From assembly GCF_947077775.1 (NCBI RefSeq), contig NZ_CAMTTE010000001.1, positions 2,446,501 through 2,510,500 of the forward strand: a stretch of 64,000 nt of DNA, written 5' to 3'. The stretch comes from Salinibacter pepae. Its GTDB lineage: Bacteria > Bacteroidota > Rhodothermia > Rhodothermales > Salinibacteraceae. Below are positions 54,356 through 64,000 of the stretch, piece after piece; the first letter of the stretch is position 1, and the number at the start of each line of letters is the position of its first letter. The notes under the pieces are model-generated. The model searched no databases, was not told where the DNA came from, and worked only from the letters and a program-made list of their open reading frames with translations. The translations under genes and the position numbers were made by a program.

Positions 54356-55333
54356 ATGCCCGACGCCCTTCGCCTCTTTGCGCTCTCCGAGAGCCGGGGC
54401 TTCGGCGAGGCCATCGCCTCGGCGCTCGACACGGAGCTCGATGCCCACCACGAACGGACCTTCACGGACGGGGAGCACGAGGTGCGTCCGGAGGTGAACG
54501 TGCGGGGGCGCGACGTCTTCGTCGTCCAGTCCCTCTATGCGGACGACACGTGGAGCGTAAATGACAAGCTGTGCCGGCTTCTCTTCATGCTCGGGGCCCT
54601 GCGCGATGCCTCGGCCAAGCGCGTGACGGCGGTCATTCCGTATCTCTGCTACCAGCGCAAGGACCGCAAGACGCGCCCCCGCGGGCCGGTCACCACCCGC
54701 TACGTGGCGGGCCTGTTCGAGGCCGTCGGGGTCGACCGCGTTCTGACGATGGACGTGCACAACCTGGCGGTTCTCCAGAACGCCTTTCAGGCCCGCACCG
54801 AGCATCTGTTAGGGCATCCGCTGTTCGTGCACCGGCTGACCGACGTGGTCGGGGCCGAGGAGATGGCCGTGGTGTCCCCAGACGAGGGCGGCGTGAAGCG
54901 CGCCGGGAAATTTGCCGAGGGACTGGGGGCGGTGCTCAATTGCGAGGTGCCAACGGCGTTCGTCGAGAAGATGCGGAAGGACGATGGGGTGACGGGGGGA
55001 GCGTTGGTCGGGTCGGTGGAGGACCGCACGGCCGTCGTGGTGGACGACATGGTCAGCACCGCGGGGACGATGACGCAGGCCATCCGGTCGTGTGCCGAGG
55101 AGGGGGCGGAGTCCGTCTACGCCGTGGCCACTCATGGCCTCTTCGTCGGCGAGGCAGACGAGCGGCTGGAAACGGCGCCCCTGGATGCCCTTTTCGTCAC
55201 GAACACGGTAGCGCCGCGGCTCACGGGCACGGCGGCCGAGCGCCTGCAGATCTGCAACGCGGCCCCTCGATTCGCGGCTGCCATCCAGGCGGTGCACACC
55301 GAAACCTCCGTGAGCGCCCTGAACGAGGTGTAG
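54356..55333 (+). CDS. prs: Ribose-phosphate pyrophosphokinase
   Basis: This enzyme makes PRPP from ribose-5-phosphate and ATP for nucleotide and amino-acid synthesis. The 325-residue protein has the PRPP loop VVDDMVSTAGTM (D230, D231) and the Mg/ATP region YLCYQRKDRKTRPRGPV, plus DVHNLAVLQNAF. It is somewhat divergent from the classical class I form (e.g. the ATP loop differs in sequence), which could reflect halophilic adaptation or class II/III character. It lies directly after ruvA. Confidence 0.93.
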   Translation: MPDALRLFALSESRGFGEAIASALDTELDAHHERTFTDGEHEVRPEVNVRGRDVFVVQSLYADDTWSVNDKLCRLLFMLGALRDASAKRVTAVIPYLCYQRKDRKTRPRGPVTTRYVAGLFEAVGVDRVLTMDVHNLAVLQNAFQARTEHLLGHPLFVHRLTDVVGAEEMAVVSPDEGGVKRAGKFAEGLGAVLNCEVPTAFVEKMRKDDGVTGGALVGSVEDRTAVVVDDMVSTAGTMTQAIRSCAEEGAESVYAVATHGLFVGEADERLETAPLDALFVTNTVAPRLTGTAAERLQICNAAPRFAAAIQAVHTETSVSALNEV

Positions 55334-55512
55334 CCGAGTGAGGAAGTGCTCGTGGGGTGCGCCCTGAACGAGGGGCAATCGAACACGGGGCCCCTGCCGG
55401 ACACGTCCCGGCAGGAGGGCGAACGAAAGGGAAGCCGGCCTCGGGCCGCGTCCCGGACGAAGGGGCGGGGGACGGAGTCCCCATCCACGTCTGCGCGCAG
55501 GGCGCGCTGGGC

Positions 55513-55890
55513 CTATAGGGGCCGAAGCTGGACCTGAATGCGGGCGTTTGCGCGGTCGAGATGGTTGCGAGCCATGGCGCGGTACCAGCGCCAGCGCCCG
55601 TTTCCGGTGCGGAGGCGCAGGAGCCATCGGGTCCGCTGCGTCCGGTGACTCACCATGTGTGCCAGGTCCCGCATCACGCGGTGCAGGTTGCGGCCGTGGA
55701 CGTGGGAGAAGAAGCAGGGCTCGAGCGTGTCGTCGATCCCGTACTCGAGGGCGCGGCGGGCCGACTCGTTCGCCCGCTGAATGGTGCCACTGCGGTCCAG
55801 ATACAGCATCGGGGTGTGGGGCGACTCCTTCTTTCCGGAAGCGCTTCCACAATCGGGGCGGAATACAGCGGGTGTGGATTGCGTGGACAT
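55513..55890 (-). CDS. Small PAS-domain protein
   Basis: This is a 125-residue protein starting MSTQSTPAVF. Most of it is one PAS fold: LYLDRSGTIQRANESARRALEYG, FFSHVHGRNLHRVMRDLAHM and WLLRLRTGNGRWRWYRAMARN. There is no kinase or DNA-binding output domain, so it may be a sensor partner or remnant. A longer frame adds 68 unrelated residues. On the minus strand TATAAT (56075-56080) lies ~185 bp upstream. Confidence 0.8.
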   Translation of the reverse strand: MSTQSTPAVFRPDCGSASGKKESPHTPMLYLDRSGTIQRANESARRALEYGIDDTLEPCFFSHVHGRNLHRVMRDLAHMVSHRTQRTRWLLRLRTGNGRWRWYRAMARNHLDRANARIQVQLRPL

Positions 55891-56282
55891 GACGGGGATC
55901 GGGGAACGTTGGCGGTGGCGAAGGAGGGGGCAGACGCGTGTGGCGCCGTCTTTCCGCCCCGCAGTACAACGACAGTACGACGAAGAGACCGAAGAACGAG
56001 AAGCCTCCCTGTACGACGGAGCGGACCGGCGTTTGTAGGTTTTCCCCAACAGGGAAGGATTTTCAGCTCCACCCATTATAAAGTAGCAAATCAACCCAGA
56101 TACGTCAAGTCATTCTCCGGAAAACGAACAGGGAGTGCATTCGCGAACGAAAGGGACCAGATATGGATGAGGACCGTTGCGCCTCAGCGCCCAACCGGGC
56201 CCAAACAGTCGAACCTGAAGGCGCTGGGGCTGGTTTGAGGTCCCCTCAACGCGTTTCCACTCATCAGCACCGTCCCTGCGCA
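55891..56282. other. Divergent intergenic region PAS protein / dUTPase-like protein
   Basis: This 392-bp gap is AT-rich at 56040-56130. The minus strand carries TATAAT at 56075-56080, which could serve the PAS gene. No gene was seen. Confidence 0.45.
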
Positions 56283-56726
56283 ATGGACACCGCGAACGTC
56301 CTCGCGTCCCAGCTCGACGGGCTCGTTCACCTCGACACCCAGCGGGCCTCCACTGGCATCGACCTGACGGTCGATGCGGTCTTCCGGACGACCGGGCCCG
56401 GCCAGCTCGACTTTGGCGGGGGCGAGTTCCGGGCCGTGCCCCGCGAGCGGATTGGGGCGACCCTCGACGATCCGGACGACGACTACGGGTGGTGGACCCT
56501 GGAAAAGGGGGCGTACGTCGTGCAGTACAACGAGTCGCTGCGCCTGGACGACGGGCAGCAGGCGGTCGTGACGCCCCTGGAGCGCACACTACGTGCGGGA
56601 GCGCACCACGGTGCGTTCGTATTGGATGCGGGCCGAGACCCGATTGAAACCCTCCTCGTGGTGAGCCGCATGGGCTGCCGCCTCAAGGAAAACGGCCGCG
56701 TCTCTCGCCTCGTGGTGCTCGACTGA
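56283..56726 (+). CDS. dUTPase/dCTP-deaminase-like protein, haloarchaeal-like, active-site motif altered
   Basis: This is a 147-residue protein with STGIDLTVDAVF near the N-terminus, a hallmark of the short haloarchaeal dUTPase/dCTP-deaminase family, and a beta-rich middle (EKGAYVVQYNESLRL). Where catalytic members have P-R-S-S-x-x-R it reads PLERTLRAG, so the Arg-Ser-Ser motif is absent and activity is doubtful. Transfer from haloarchaea would fit a shared hypersaline habitat, but needs phylogeny. The ATG at 56283 is preferred over 56163. Confidence 0.7.
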   Translation: MDTANVLASQLDGLVHLDTQRASTGIDLTVDAVFRTTGPGQLDFGGGEFRAVPRERIGATLDDPDDDYGWWTLEKGAYVVQYNESLRLDDGQQAVVTPLERTLRAGAHHGAFVLDAGRDPIETLLVVSRMGCRLKENGRVSRLVVLD

Positions 56727-56835
56727 TTGCCGAGAGCCACGCTGCTTCTGCGCCCTCGACTCCCGCGCCCTACGCCCTTCACCCCTACGCCCTCCTCCCC
56801 CCTCCCCACGTCCCCCGACGCCCACGCCCACACGC

Positions 56836-57633
56836 ATGCCCGAACTGCCCGACGCCGTCGTCTACCGGCGGCGCCTTGCCGACGCGGCGCTCGACCGCCC
56901 CATCGCCGACGCCACGGTCGTCGATCCACGGATTCTCGGCGACGGCCTGGAGCCGCATCGCCTTGAGGAGGTGCTCCGGGGCCGCCCGCTGACCGACACC
57001 CACCGCCACGGCAAGCACGTCTTCGCCCGGTACGGCGACGAGACCGGCTGGCTCGCCCTCCACTTCGGCATGACCGGCCGCGTGCAGGTCGTTCCGGACG
57101 GCACGATGCCCGAATACGCGTACGTCCAGGTTCACTTTGAGGACGGAGGCGCCCTGGCGTTCGAGTGCCCGCGCAAGTTTGCCCGGGTGCGCCTCATCGA
57201 CACGCCGGGCGCGTTTGTCGAGGCGAAAGACCTCGGCCCCGACGCGCGCCGCGCCGACGTCGATACTTTTCTGGCGCCCTTCGCGTCCCGCCGCGGTGCC
57301 ATCAAAGGCCGCCTGCTGGACCAGAGCGTCGTGGCGGGCCTCGGCAACATTTACGCCGACGAGGCCCTCTACCAGGAGGGCATCCACCCGCGGACGACCG
57401 TGCCGGAGCTGTCCGAGACCGACCTCCGCGGCCTCTACGACGCAATCCAACGGGTCCTGGACGCCGCCATCGCGGTCGACGCCGACCCCGAGGCCCTGGA
57501 CCCGGACCGCTTCATGCTGCCCCACCGGTACGGGGACGAGCACTGCCCGAAGACCGGCGTGCCCCTCAACACCGAGACCGTCTCCGGCCGCACGGCCTAC
57601 TTTTCCCCCACCCGCCAGTCGCCCCCGACGTAG
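56836..57633 (+). CDS. mutM: Formamidopyrimidine-DNA glycosylase-like protein with degenerate zinc finger
   Basis: This is a 265-residue Fpg/Nei-family base-excision-repair enzyme. The catalytic N-terminus (mature P2, E3), the conserved lysine in HRHGKHVFARY (K60) and the H2TH region SVVAGLGNIYADEALY (164-179) are intact. The C-terminal zinc finger is reduced: C237 remains, but the other ligand positions are T240, S257 and R260; the GR at 251-252 is retained. A zincless finger, as in some Nei-like proteins, is likely. The C-rich leader before it resembles those of neighbouring genes. Confidence 0.9.
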   Translation: MPELPDAVVYRRRLADAALDRPIADATVVDPRILGDGLEPHRLEEVLRGRPLTDTHRHGKHVFARYGDETGWLALHFGMTGRVQVVPDGTMPEYAYVQVHFEDGGALAFECPRKFARVRLIDTPGAFVEAKDLGPDARRADVDTFLAPFASRRGAIKGRLLDQSVVAGLGNIYADEALYQEGIHPRTTVPELSETDLRGLYDAIQRVLDAAIAVDADPEALDPDRFMLPHRYGDEHCPKTGVPLNTETVSGRTAYFSPTRQSPPT

Positions 57634-57684
57634 ACCCGGTTCCCCCACCCTCTACCCCCACGCTCTCCACTCCCCCACGCGCCC

Positions 57685-58425
57685 GTGCCCTCTACCCACA
57701 TTGGCACCTCCGGCTGGCAGCACGACCCCTTTGCCGGTCGCTTCTACCCCGACGACGTGCCTCAGGACGACTGGCTCGCCCGGTACGCCGACACGTTCGG
57801 CACCGTCGAGGTGAACAACACCTTCTACCAGAGCCCCGAGGCGGATACGCTCCGTGCCTGGCGGCGGCAGACCCCCGACGGCTTCACGTTCGCGGTCAAG
57901 GCGAACCAGTACATCACCCACTTCAAGAAGCTGAAGGACCCGGACGAACCGGTGCAGAACCTCTACCGCAACGTGGAGCCGCTCGGAGATGCCCTCGGCC
58001 CGATCCTCTTCCAGTGCCCGCCGAACTGGCACCAGAACCTCGACCGCCTGCACACCTTTCTGGAGACGCTCGACGACGCCCACCGGCATGTCTTCGAGTT
58101 CCGGGACCCCACGTGGCTCAACGAGGAGACCTACGGCGCGCTGCGGGCGCACGACGCGGGATTCTGCGTCTACGACTTCGGCGACCGCTCCACCTACCGC
58201 GTGGTGACGACCGACTGGGCGTACGTGCGCCTGCACGGGAGCGGGGAGGCGTACCACGGCCGCTACACGGACGCCGAGCTCGACGACTGGGCCGACGCCA
58301 TCGCCGACTGGCGGGCCGACGGGCGCGACGTGTACGTCTACTTCAACAACACCGCGGGCGAGGGCCACGCCCCCCACGATGCCCATCGGCTCGCGGCCCG
58401 GGTCCAGGACCATGCAGGGCAATGA
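57685..58425 (+). CDS. DUF72 family protein
   Basis: GTG 57685 gives 246 residues opening STHIGTSGWQHDPFAGRFYP, the standard DUF72 start. Other family blocks: NTFYQSPEADTLRAWRRQTP, KANQYITHFKKLKDP, GPILFQCPPNWHQNLDRL and VYFNNTAGEGHAPHDA. The fold is a TIM barrel of unknown function, sometimes linked to iron-sulfur or nucleotide processes. It starts 51 bp after mutM. Confidence 0.93.
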   Translation: MPSTHIGTSGWQHDPFAGRFYPDDVPQDDWLARYADTFGTVEVNNTFYQSPEADTLRAWRRQTPDGFTFAVKANQYITHFKKLKDPDEPVQNLYRNVEPLGDALGPILFQCPPNWHQNLDRLHTFLETLDDAHRHVFEFRDPTWLNEETYGALRAHDAGFCVYDFGDRSTYRVVTTDWAYVRLHGSGEAYHGRYTDAELDDWADAIADWRADGRDVYVYFNNTAGEGHAPHDAHRLAARVQDHAGQ

Positions 58426-58467
58426 GGGGGCCGGTGTACCGATGTCGCGCGAACTGTTCGTCTCCCC

Positions 58468-59493
58468 ATGACCCTCGCCCTCCCCGAGCGCTTCCGCGAC
58501 GCCACGTTCGAGAGCTACGAGCCGCAGACGCCGAGCCAGGCCGAGGCCCTCCGGGTCGCCCGCGCATTCGTGACCGAACTGCGCCGGACCCCGTCGTGGG
58601 CCGAGCGGCTCAGGGCGCTCCTGGGCGCGGCGGACGAGCGGCTGCCCCAAGGGCTGTACCTGGTGGGGCCGGCGGGGACGGGCAAGACGCACCTGCTGGC
58701 CGCGACGTGCAACGCCCTGATGCCCGAGAGGGCCTGTGCCTTCCTGCACTCCAGCACGCTGTTCCGGCAGACCGAGCCGCCGGAGGCGTTCGCGCACCGA
58801 CTGGCCGACGAGTACGCCGTCTGCTGCCTCGACGAGGTGGAGATCGACGACCCGGCGAACGAGATGCGCCTCGCAGGGGTGATGAAGACGCTGGCAGCCC
58901 GGGACGTCCCGCTCCTGGCCACGAGCAACGTGGCGCCGGAGGAGTACCTGGCAACCCAGCTCGGCGACGGTCGCGTCCAGCGGTTCCTGCGAACGGAGGT
59001 GCGGGACGCGTATCGTGTGGTTGGGGTTCGCGGGGACGACTACCGGCGCACGCGGGCGGTGGAGCAGTCCGGGCGAGGGTGGGTGGGGCCCCCCGACGCC
59101 ACGCAGCGGGCCATGCGGCAGGCACAGGCGGACGCGACAGGGGCGGCGCGGTGGTGGGCGTTTGCGGAGCTGCGGCGGGCGACGACGGACACGGCCCATA
59201 CCGACCTCATTGAAGACCTGGTCGGGCTCGACCACCTCTTTATCGAGGGCGTCGCCATCGCGGACACGGACGACGCCTTCCGCCTCCTTCGCGTCGTCGA
59301 CGCGCTGTACCTCCACGAGGACGCCCCCACGCTCTACTTTACCGCCGCCCGGCCGCCGGACGACTGGTTCGATCCCGACCGGCACGCCGGCCTTGCGCGG
59401 GCCGTGGCCGAGAAATTCGACCGCACCGTCTCGCGCCTCCACGCCCTGTGTCAGATTCGCCCCGTTGAGCAGGAGGAGGCCGGACAGCCCTGA
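58468..59493 (+). CDS. zapE: AFG1/ZapE-like ATPase
   Basis: This is a 341-residue ATPase. Walker A is GPAGTGKTH (67-75) and Walker B CCLDEVE (119-125), with the sensor loop LATSNVAPEEYL. The C-terminal part ends HALCQIRPV, matching ZapE/LACE1. In E. coli ZapE modulates the division ring; in mitochondria the family aids protein turnover. The role here is inferred by homology. It starts 42 bp after the DUF72 gene. Confidence 0.92.
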   Translation: MTLALPERFRDATFESYEPQTPSQAEALRVARAFVTELRRTPSWAERLRALLGAADERLPQGLYLVGPAGTGKTHLLAATCNALMPERACAFLHSSTLFRQTEPPEAFAHRLADEYAVCCLDEVEIDDPANEMRLAGVMKTLAARDVPLLATSNVAPEEYLATQLGDGRVQRFLRTEVRDAYRVVGVRGDDYRRTRAVEQSGRGWVGPPDATQRAMRQAQADATGAARWWAFAELRRATTDTAHTDLIEDLVGLDHLFIEGVAIADTDDAFRLLRVVDALYLHEDAPTLYFTAARPPDDWFDPDRHAGLARAVAEKFDRTVSRLHALCQIRPVEQEEAGQP

Positions 59494-59699
59494 TTCCACG
59501 CCGACACGCTACTCCACGCTCGGCACCGCCGCCCACGAAGTCTACGGCAATTCGGCCCCGACGCCCTGTTGGGGAGGCCGGGCAATGAACGTCTGCCCGG
59601 TGTGTGGGTACTACTCATCTATCTAATGCCAATCTGCGCGGGCACGCCGTTCCAACCCGGCGCAGTGCCCCGCAGGACCATTCCAACCGTTGCCCCGCC

Positions 59700-61526
<1,827 letters not shown>

Positions 61527-61575
61527 GTCCGGATGCGGTGGAGACAACGGGTGCCGTCCCGCCCGGCCCGCTGCG

Positions 61576-62151
61576 CTACGCAGTGGCCTCCATCACCTCC
61601 TCGTCCTCCTCCGGCAGGCCCTCCCCGTCCGGGCCGGCCTCGTACTGCTCCTTGATGTTGGGAAAGGCCGTCTGGAACATGTCGTTCACCTCTTCGGCCT
61701 CCCCGTCGTGCTCCGCACGGGCCTCGTGCAGGCGGGCACAGGCCTTCCACACCGCGCGGCGCAGGTTCCACTTCCGGACGGAGTAGGCCGCGCTTCGGCG
61801 CGTGTCGTCCTCTTCAAGCCAGCTGAGCTGCACGTACGGCTTGGGCGTGCCGCTGCCGTCGTCCTTCCAGCAGAAGTTGAGGCCGATGACGCCGGTCGTC
61901 GAGCGGGCCTCCGCCGAGCGCCGGACCGGATCCATCGGCTCGGGCAACTCGTCGAGCAGCTCGTCCCGGTACTCGACGGCCTTTTCGAGGGCCTCCTCGC
62001 GGCCGCCGTGTCGCTTGTCGGAAAAGTACTTCGTATATTGCTCTTTCTGACGCTTAATGCGCACCTGCCAGCCGTGGGTGGGGTGACGGTCCGGATTGTC
62101 TTCGGTGGGCTCGATGTCGATGCGAAAAACGTTCTTCGGCTTGTCGGACAT
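61576..62151 (-). CDS. Protein with two AP2-like modules
   Basis: This is a 191-residue protein. Residues 27-66 read as an AP2/ERF-like unit (GWQVRIKRQKEQYTKYFSD, then GGREEALEKAVEYRDELL), and 84-145 form a second, weaker unit (TTGVIGLNFCWKDDG, PYVQLSWLEEDD, KWNLRRAVWKACARLHEAR). AP2-like DNA-binding modules occur in bacteria mainly in mobile or phage proteins; here there is no nuclease or integrase domain. A DNA-binding role is inferred. The C-terminal tail is acidic. Confidence 0.72.
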   Translation of the reverse strand: MSDKPKNVFRIDIEPTEDNPDRHPTHGWQVRIKRQKEQYTKYFSDKRHGGREEALEKAVEYRDELLDELPEPMDPVRRSAEARSTTGVIGLNFCWKDDGSGTPKPYVQLSWLEEDDTRRSAAYSVRKWNLRRAVWKACARLHEARAEHDGEAEEVNDMFQTAFPNIKEQYEAGPDGEGLPEEDEEVMEATA

Positions 62152-62607
62152 GGGTGAGAAAACTCAGGGCGATCATTTTGTGGTGGTGGGAGAGGGGGCC
62201 TAAACCAGGCCCGAAGTCGTCGCAGTGCGGACGCAGACAGGGGCCCCGACGTCCGGGCGCTGCCGTTGAGGGATAGGTCTTCTCGTCGGGATTGAGAACA
62301 GGAGGGGGACCGACAAGACGTCAGACAGCAAAGGGTCATAGAAGCGAACATTCGCCAGACCGAGGTGGAGGCGCCAACGCCTGAATGAAGGCGTCGACGT
62401 CCGTTTCGGGGAGCGGACCCCTAGAAACGAAGGCCTCTGGGTGGTGTCGGGGGCGATTCCGTCCGGTGTAAGTGTTGCGACGATCAAATATGCAAAACAG
62501 CACCGGAGAAGTGCAACCGGCATCGTCGCGGCGGCTCCTGGGCGGGGGCCCTGCTTCGGAGAAGTGGAGGGGGAAAAGACGGCGCAGAAGCCACGACAGC
62601 GCGGACG
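62152..62607. other. Intergenic region between the AP2-like gene and the DnaJ gene
   Basis: This 456-bp gap has no recognisable gene. An open frame at 62200-62523 on the minus strand lacks any family feature. No clear terminator for the DnaJ gene was found. Confidence 0.5.
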
Positions 62608-63438
62608 CTACAGCAGATCCGCGTCTTCGGCCGCCTCGTGGAGCACAGCGCGCTGCTTCCGGGAGAGATTGTCGGGGATGTTCACGTCAATTTCGACGTA
62701 CAGGTCGCCGGCCCCGTCGTCGGTCTTCACCCCTTGGCCCGTCAGGCGCAGCTTCTCGCCCGGCTGTGTGCCGGCGGGCACCGAGAGCTTGAGGTGCTGC
62801 CCGTAGGGCGTGGGAACGCGGATGTCCGTCCCGAAGACGGCCTCGAACATGCCGATGGTCTCGGTCCGGTGAACGTCGTCGCCCTTGCGGTCGAAGTGAG
62901 GGTGGTCCCCCACCTCGAACGTCACGTACAGGTCGCCGCGCTGCCCCGTGGGGCCGGGCTGGCCCCGGCCCTTCAGGCGAATCTTGAAGCCGTCCCGTAC
63001 GCCCTTCGGAATCTTGAGGCGGATGGACTCGCCGGAGGGGAGCTCAACTTGCTTGCGGCCGCCCTCAAGGGCCTCCCGAAACGAAAGGCGGAGGGTCGTT
63101 TCGAGGTCCTGACCGCCCTGGCGCCCTTGTTGCCGCTGCTGTCGCTGCTGCTGACGGCCCCCGTCGAAGGGATTCTGGCGCTGCGTGCGGGCGCCCCCGC
63201 CGAAGCCGCCTCCGCCGCCGAACCGGCGCTGGGCGTCGTACTGCTTGCGCTTCTCCTCGTCCGAGAGAACGGAGTATGCCTTCTGGATCTCCTTGAACTT
63301 CTCCTCGGCGTTGGGGTCGTCCGGGTTGCGGTCCGGATGGTGCTTGCGCGCGAGTGTGCGGTACGTTTTCTTGATCTCCTCCTGGCTCGCGTCTTCGTCG
63401 ACGCCGAGCACGTCGTAGAGATCTTCGGTCTGCGGCAT
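62608..63438 (-). CDS. cbpA: DnaJ-class co-chaperone (CbpA type)
   Basis: This is a 276-residue type II J-protein. The J domain has HPD at 34-36. A Gly/Phe-rich linker (GGGGGFGGG region) and a Gln/Arg-rich stretch follow, then two beta-sandwich C-terminal domains ([39 protein letters not shown]). The zinc-finger domain of classical DnaJ is absent, as in CbpA. It activates a DnaK partner, not in this window. It diverges from the biotin carboxylase gene. Confidence 0.93.
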   Translation of the reverse strand: MPQTEDLYDVLGVDEDASQEEIKKTYRTLARKHHPDRNPDDPNAEEKFKEIQKAYSVLSDEEKRKQYDAQRRFGGGGGFGGGARTQRQNPFDGGRQQQRQQRQQGRQGGQDLETTLRLSFREALEGGRKQVELPSGESIRLKIPKGVRDGFKIRLKGRGQPGPTGQRGDLYVTFEVGDHPHFDRKGDDVHRTETIGMFEAVFGTDIRVPTPYGQHLKLSVPAGTQPGEKLRLTGQGVKTDDGAGDLYVEIDVNIPDNLSRKQRAVLHEAAEDADLL

Positions 63439-63562
63439 AGCGGCGGGGAGGGCACTGTGAAACCAATCGGCGAGCCGGGCCCCGGGCCCGAAAGCAACGG
63501 GCAGGGCCTTTGCGGCGGGATCCTCATAACAGAATTCATGCCATTACGTTCAACAAGACGAA

Positions 63563-64000
63563 ATGACGGACTCGACCGCGACATCCCGTCCCTTCGACAA
63601 CGTTCTCGTTGCCAACCGCGGGGAGATTGCCGTGCGGGTCCTGCGCACCTGTCACGAGCAGGGCCTCAACACGGTCGCCGTCTACAGCACGCCGGACCGC
63701 TCCGCGCCCCACGTGCGGCGGGCGGACGAGGCGTACCACATTGGCCCGGCGGAGGCCGCACAGTCGTACCTCGACCCGGAGGCGATCCTGGAGGCGGCGC
63801 GCCGCAGCGGGGCCGATGCCATTCACCCCGGCTACGGCTTCCTCTCGGAAAACGCGGCCTTCGCGGAGGCCTGTGCGGAGGCCGGCGTCCACTTCGTGGG
63901 GCCGCCGGCGGCGGCGATCCGGGCGATGGGCGACAAGACGGCCGCCCGCCAGCTCATGAAGGAGGCGGGGGTGCCGATGGCCCCGGGCACCACCGACGCG
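63563..64000 (+). CDS. Biotin carboxylase / acyl-CoA or pyruvate carboxylase, N-terminal end (3' partial)
   Basis: The frame is open to the right window edge (146 codons). The N-terminal biotin-carboxylase domain is clear: [50 protein letters not shown] and [11 protein letters not shown]. It could be the AccC subunit, a propionyl-/acetyl-CoA carboxylase alpha subunit or pyruvate carboxylase; the missing C-terminus decides. Its gene diverges from cbpA. Confidence 0.92.
   Translation, partial: MTDSTATSRPFDNVLVANRGEIAVRVLRTCHEQGLNTVAVYSTPDRSAPHVRRADEAYHIGPAEAAQSYLDPEAILEAARRSGADAIHPGYGFLSENAAFAEACAEAGVHFVGPPAAAIRAMGDKTAARQLMKEAGVPMAPGTTDA

Noticed and set aside
55393-55415. Hairpin after prs as a terminator
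   Set aside because: It has an 8-bp stem but no T-run on either strand.
59585-59626. 13-codon frame with CPVCG before typA
   Set aside because: It looks like a zinc knuckle, but it is too short to support and may be chance; the adjacent 7-bp hairpin has no T-run.
62200-62523. 107-codon open frame in the gap after the AP2-like gene
   Set aside because: No family feature, basic low-complexity composition, no supporting context.

Overview
The window looks like chromosome of an extremely halophilic, high-GC member of the Rhodothermota/Bacteroidota side of the tree, most likely Salinibacter or a close relative. This is inferred, not searched. The reasons are: very acidic proteins throughout; an osmoprotectant (glycine betaine) ABC system with two binding proteins; Bacteroidota-style features (a TonB-dependent receptor with a carboxypeptidase-like N-terminal domain next to a lipoprotein, a DksA-like protein lacking most zinc cysteines beside ileS, TAnnTTTG-like promoter boxes, few clear Shine-Dalgarno sites); and one small dUTPase/dCTP-deaminase-like protein that resembles haloarchaeal versions. 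No rRNA, tRNA, CRISPR array, integrase or intact insertion sequence was seen.

Layout. 1-5.9 kb: end of a LytS-type kinase with its LytTR regulator, a secreted metallopeptidase/propeller/barrel fusion and a porin. 5.9-9 kb: thyA, a small acidic protein, a perfect 7 x 14-bp tandem repeat, apaG and a 4Fe-4S-type cysH. 9.1-12.6 kb: korA-korB (2-oxoacid:ferredoxin oxidoreductase), with a hairpin built from the same 14-bp repeat between them and a Pro/Lys-rich repeat extension on KorB. 12.7-16.1 kb: two tandem DoxX-like membrane proteins overlapping an FAD oxidoreductase, a DJ-1/PfpI protein and a small unknown. 16.4-22.4 kb: betaine uptake (proV, proW, two binding lipoproteins) followed by an outer-membrane porin. 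22.5-29.9 kb: a DUF389 protein, an MFS exporter, and a TonB receptor plus a beta-helix-like lipoprotein.

30-38.5 kb: a MurG-like glycosyltransferase, a frameshifted endonuclease/exonuclease/phosphatase protein, phoU, two GT4 glycosyltransferases and a large zinc metalloprotease lipoprotein. 38.9-40 kb: a decaying SatD/DUF3307 module (G-tract frameshift, N-terminal deletion) behind a nested palindrome. 40-46.4 kb: uvrA, a PQQ-type sugar dehydrogenase, a membrane protein and an M23-like protein. 46.5-55.3 kb: flavin reductase, M20 peptidase, P-loop protein, ileS, DksA-like protein, ruvA, prs. 55.5-64 kb: a PAS protein, the dUTPase-like protein, a Fpg/MutM with a degenerate zinc finger, a DUF72 protein, zapE, typA, a protein with two AP2-like modules, a DnaJ/CbpA co-chaperone and the start of a biotin carboxylase.

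Most of the window is ordinary housekeeping and transport. The parts that merit a second look are the 14-bp repeat family, the broken SatD/DUF3307 locus with its palindrome, the G-tract frameshifts, the KorB extension, the AP2-like protein and a few enzymes lacking family-typical metal or active-site residues.
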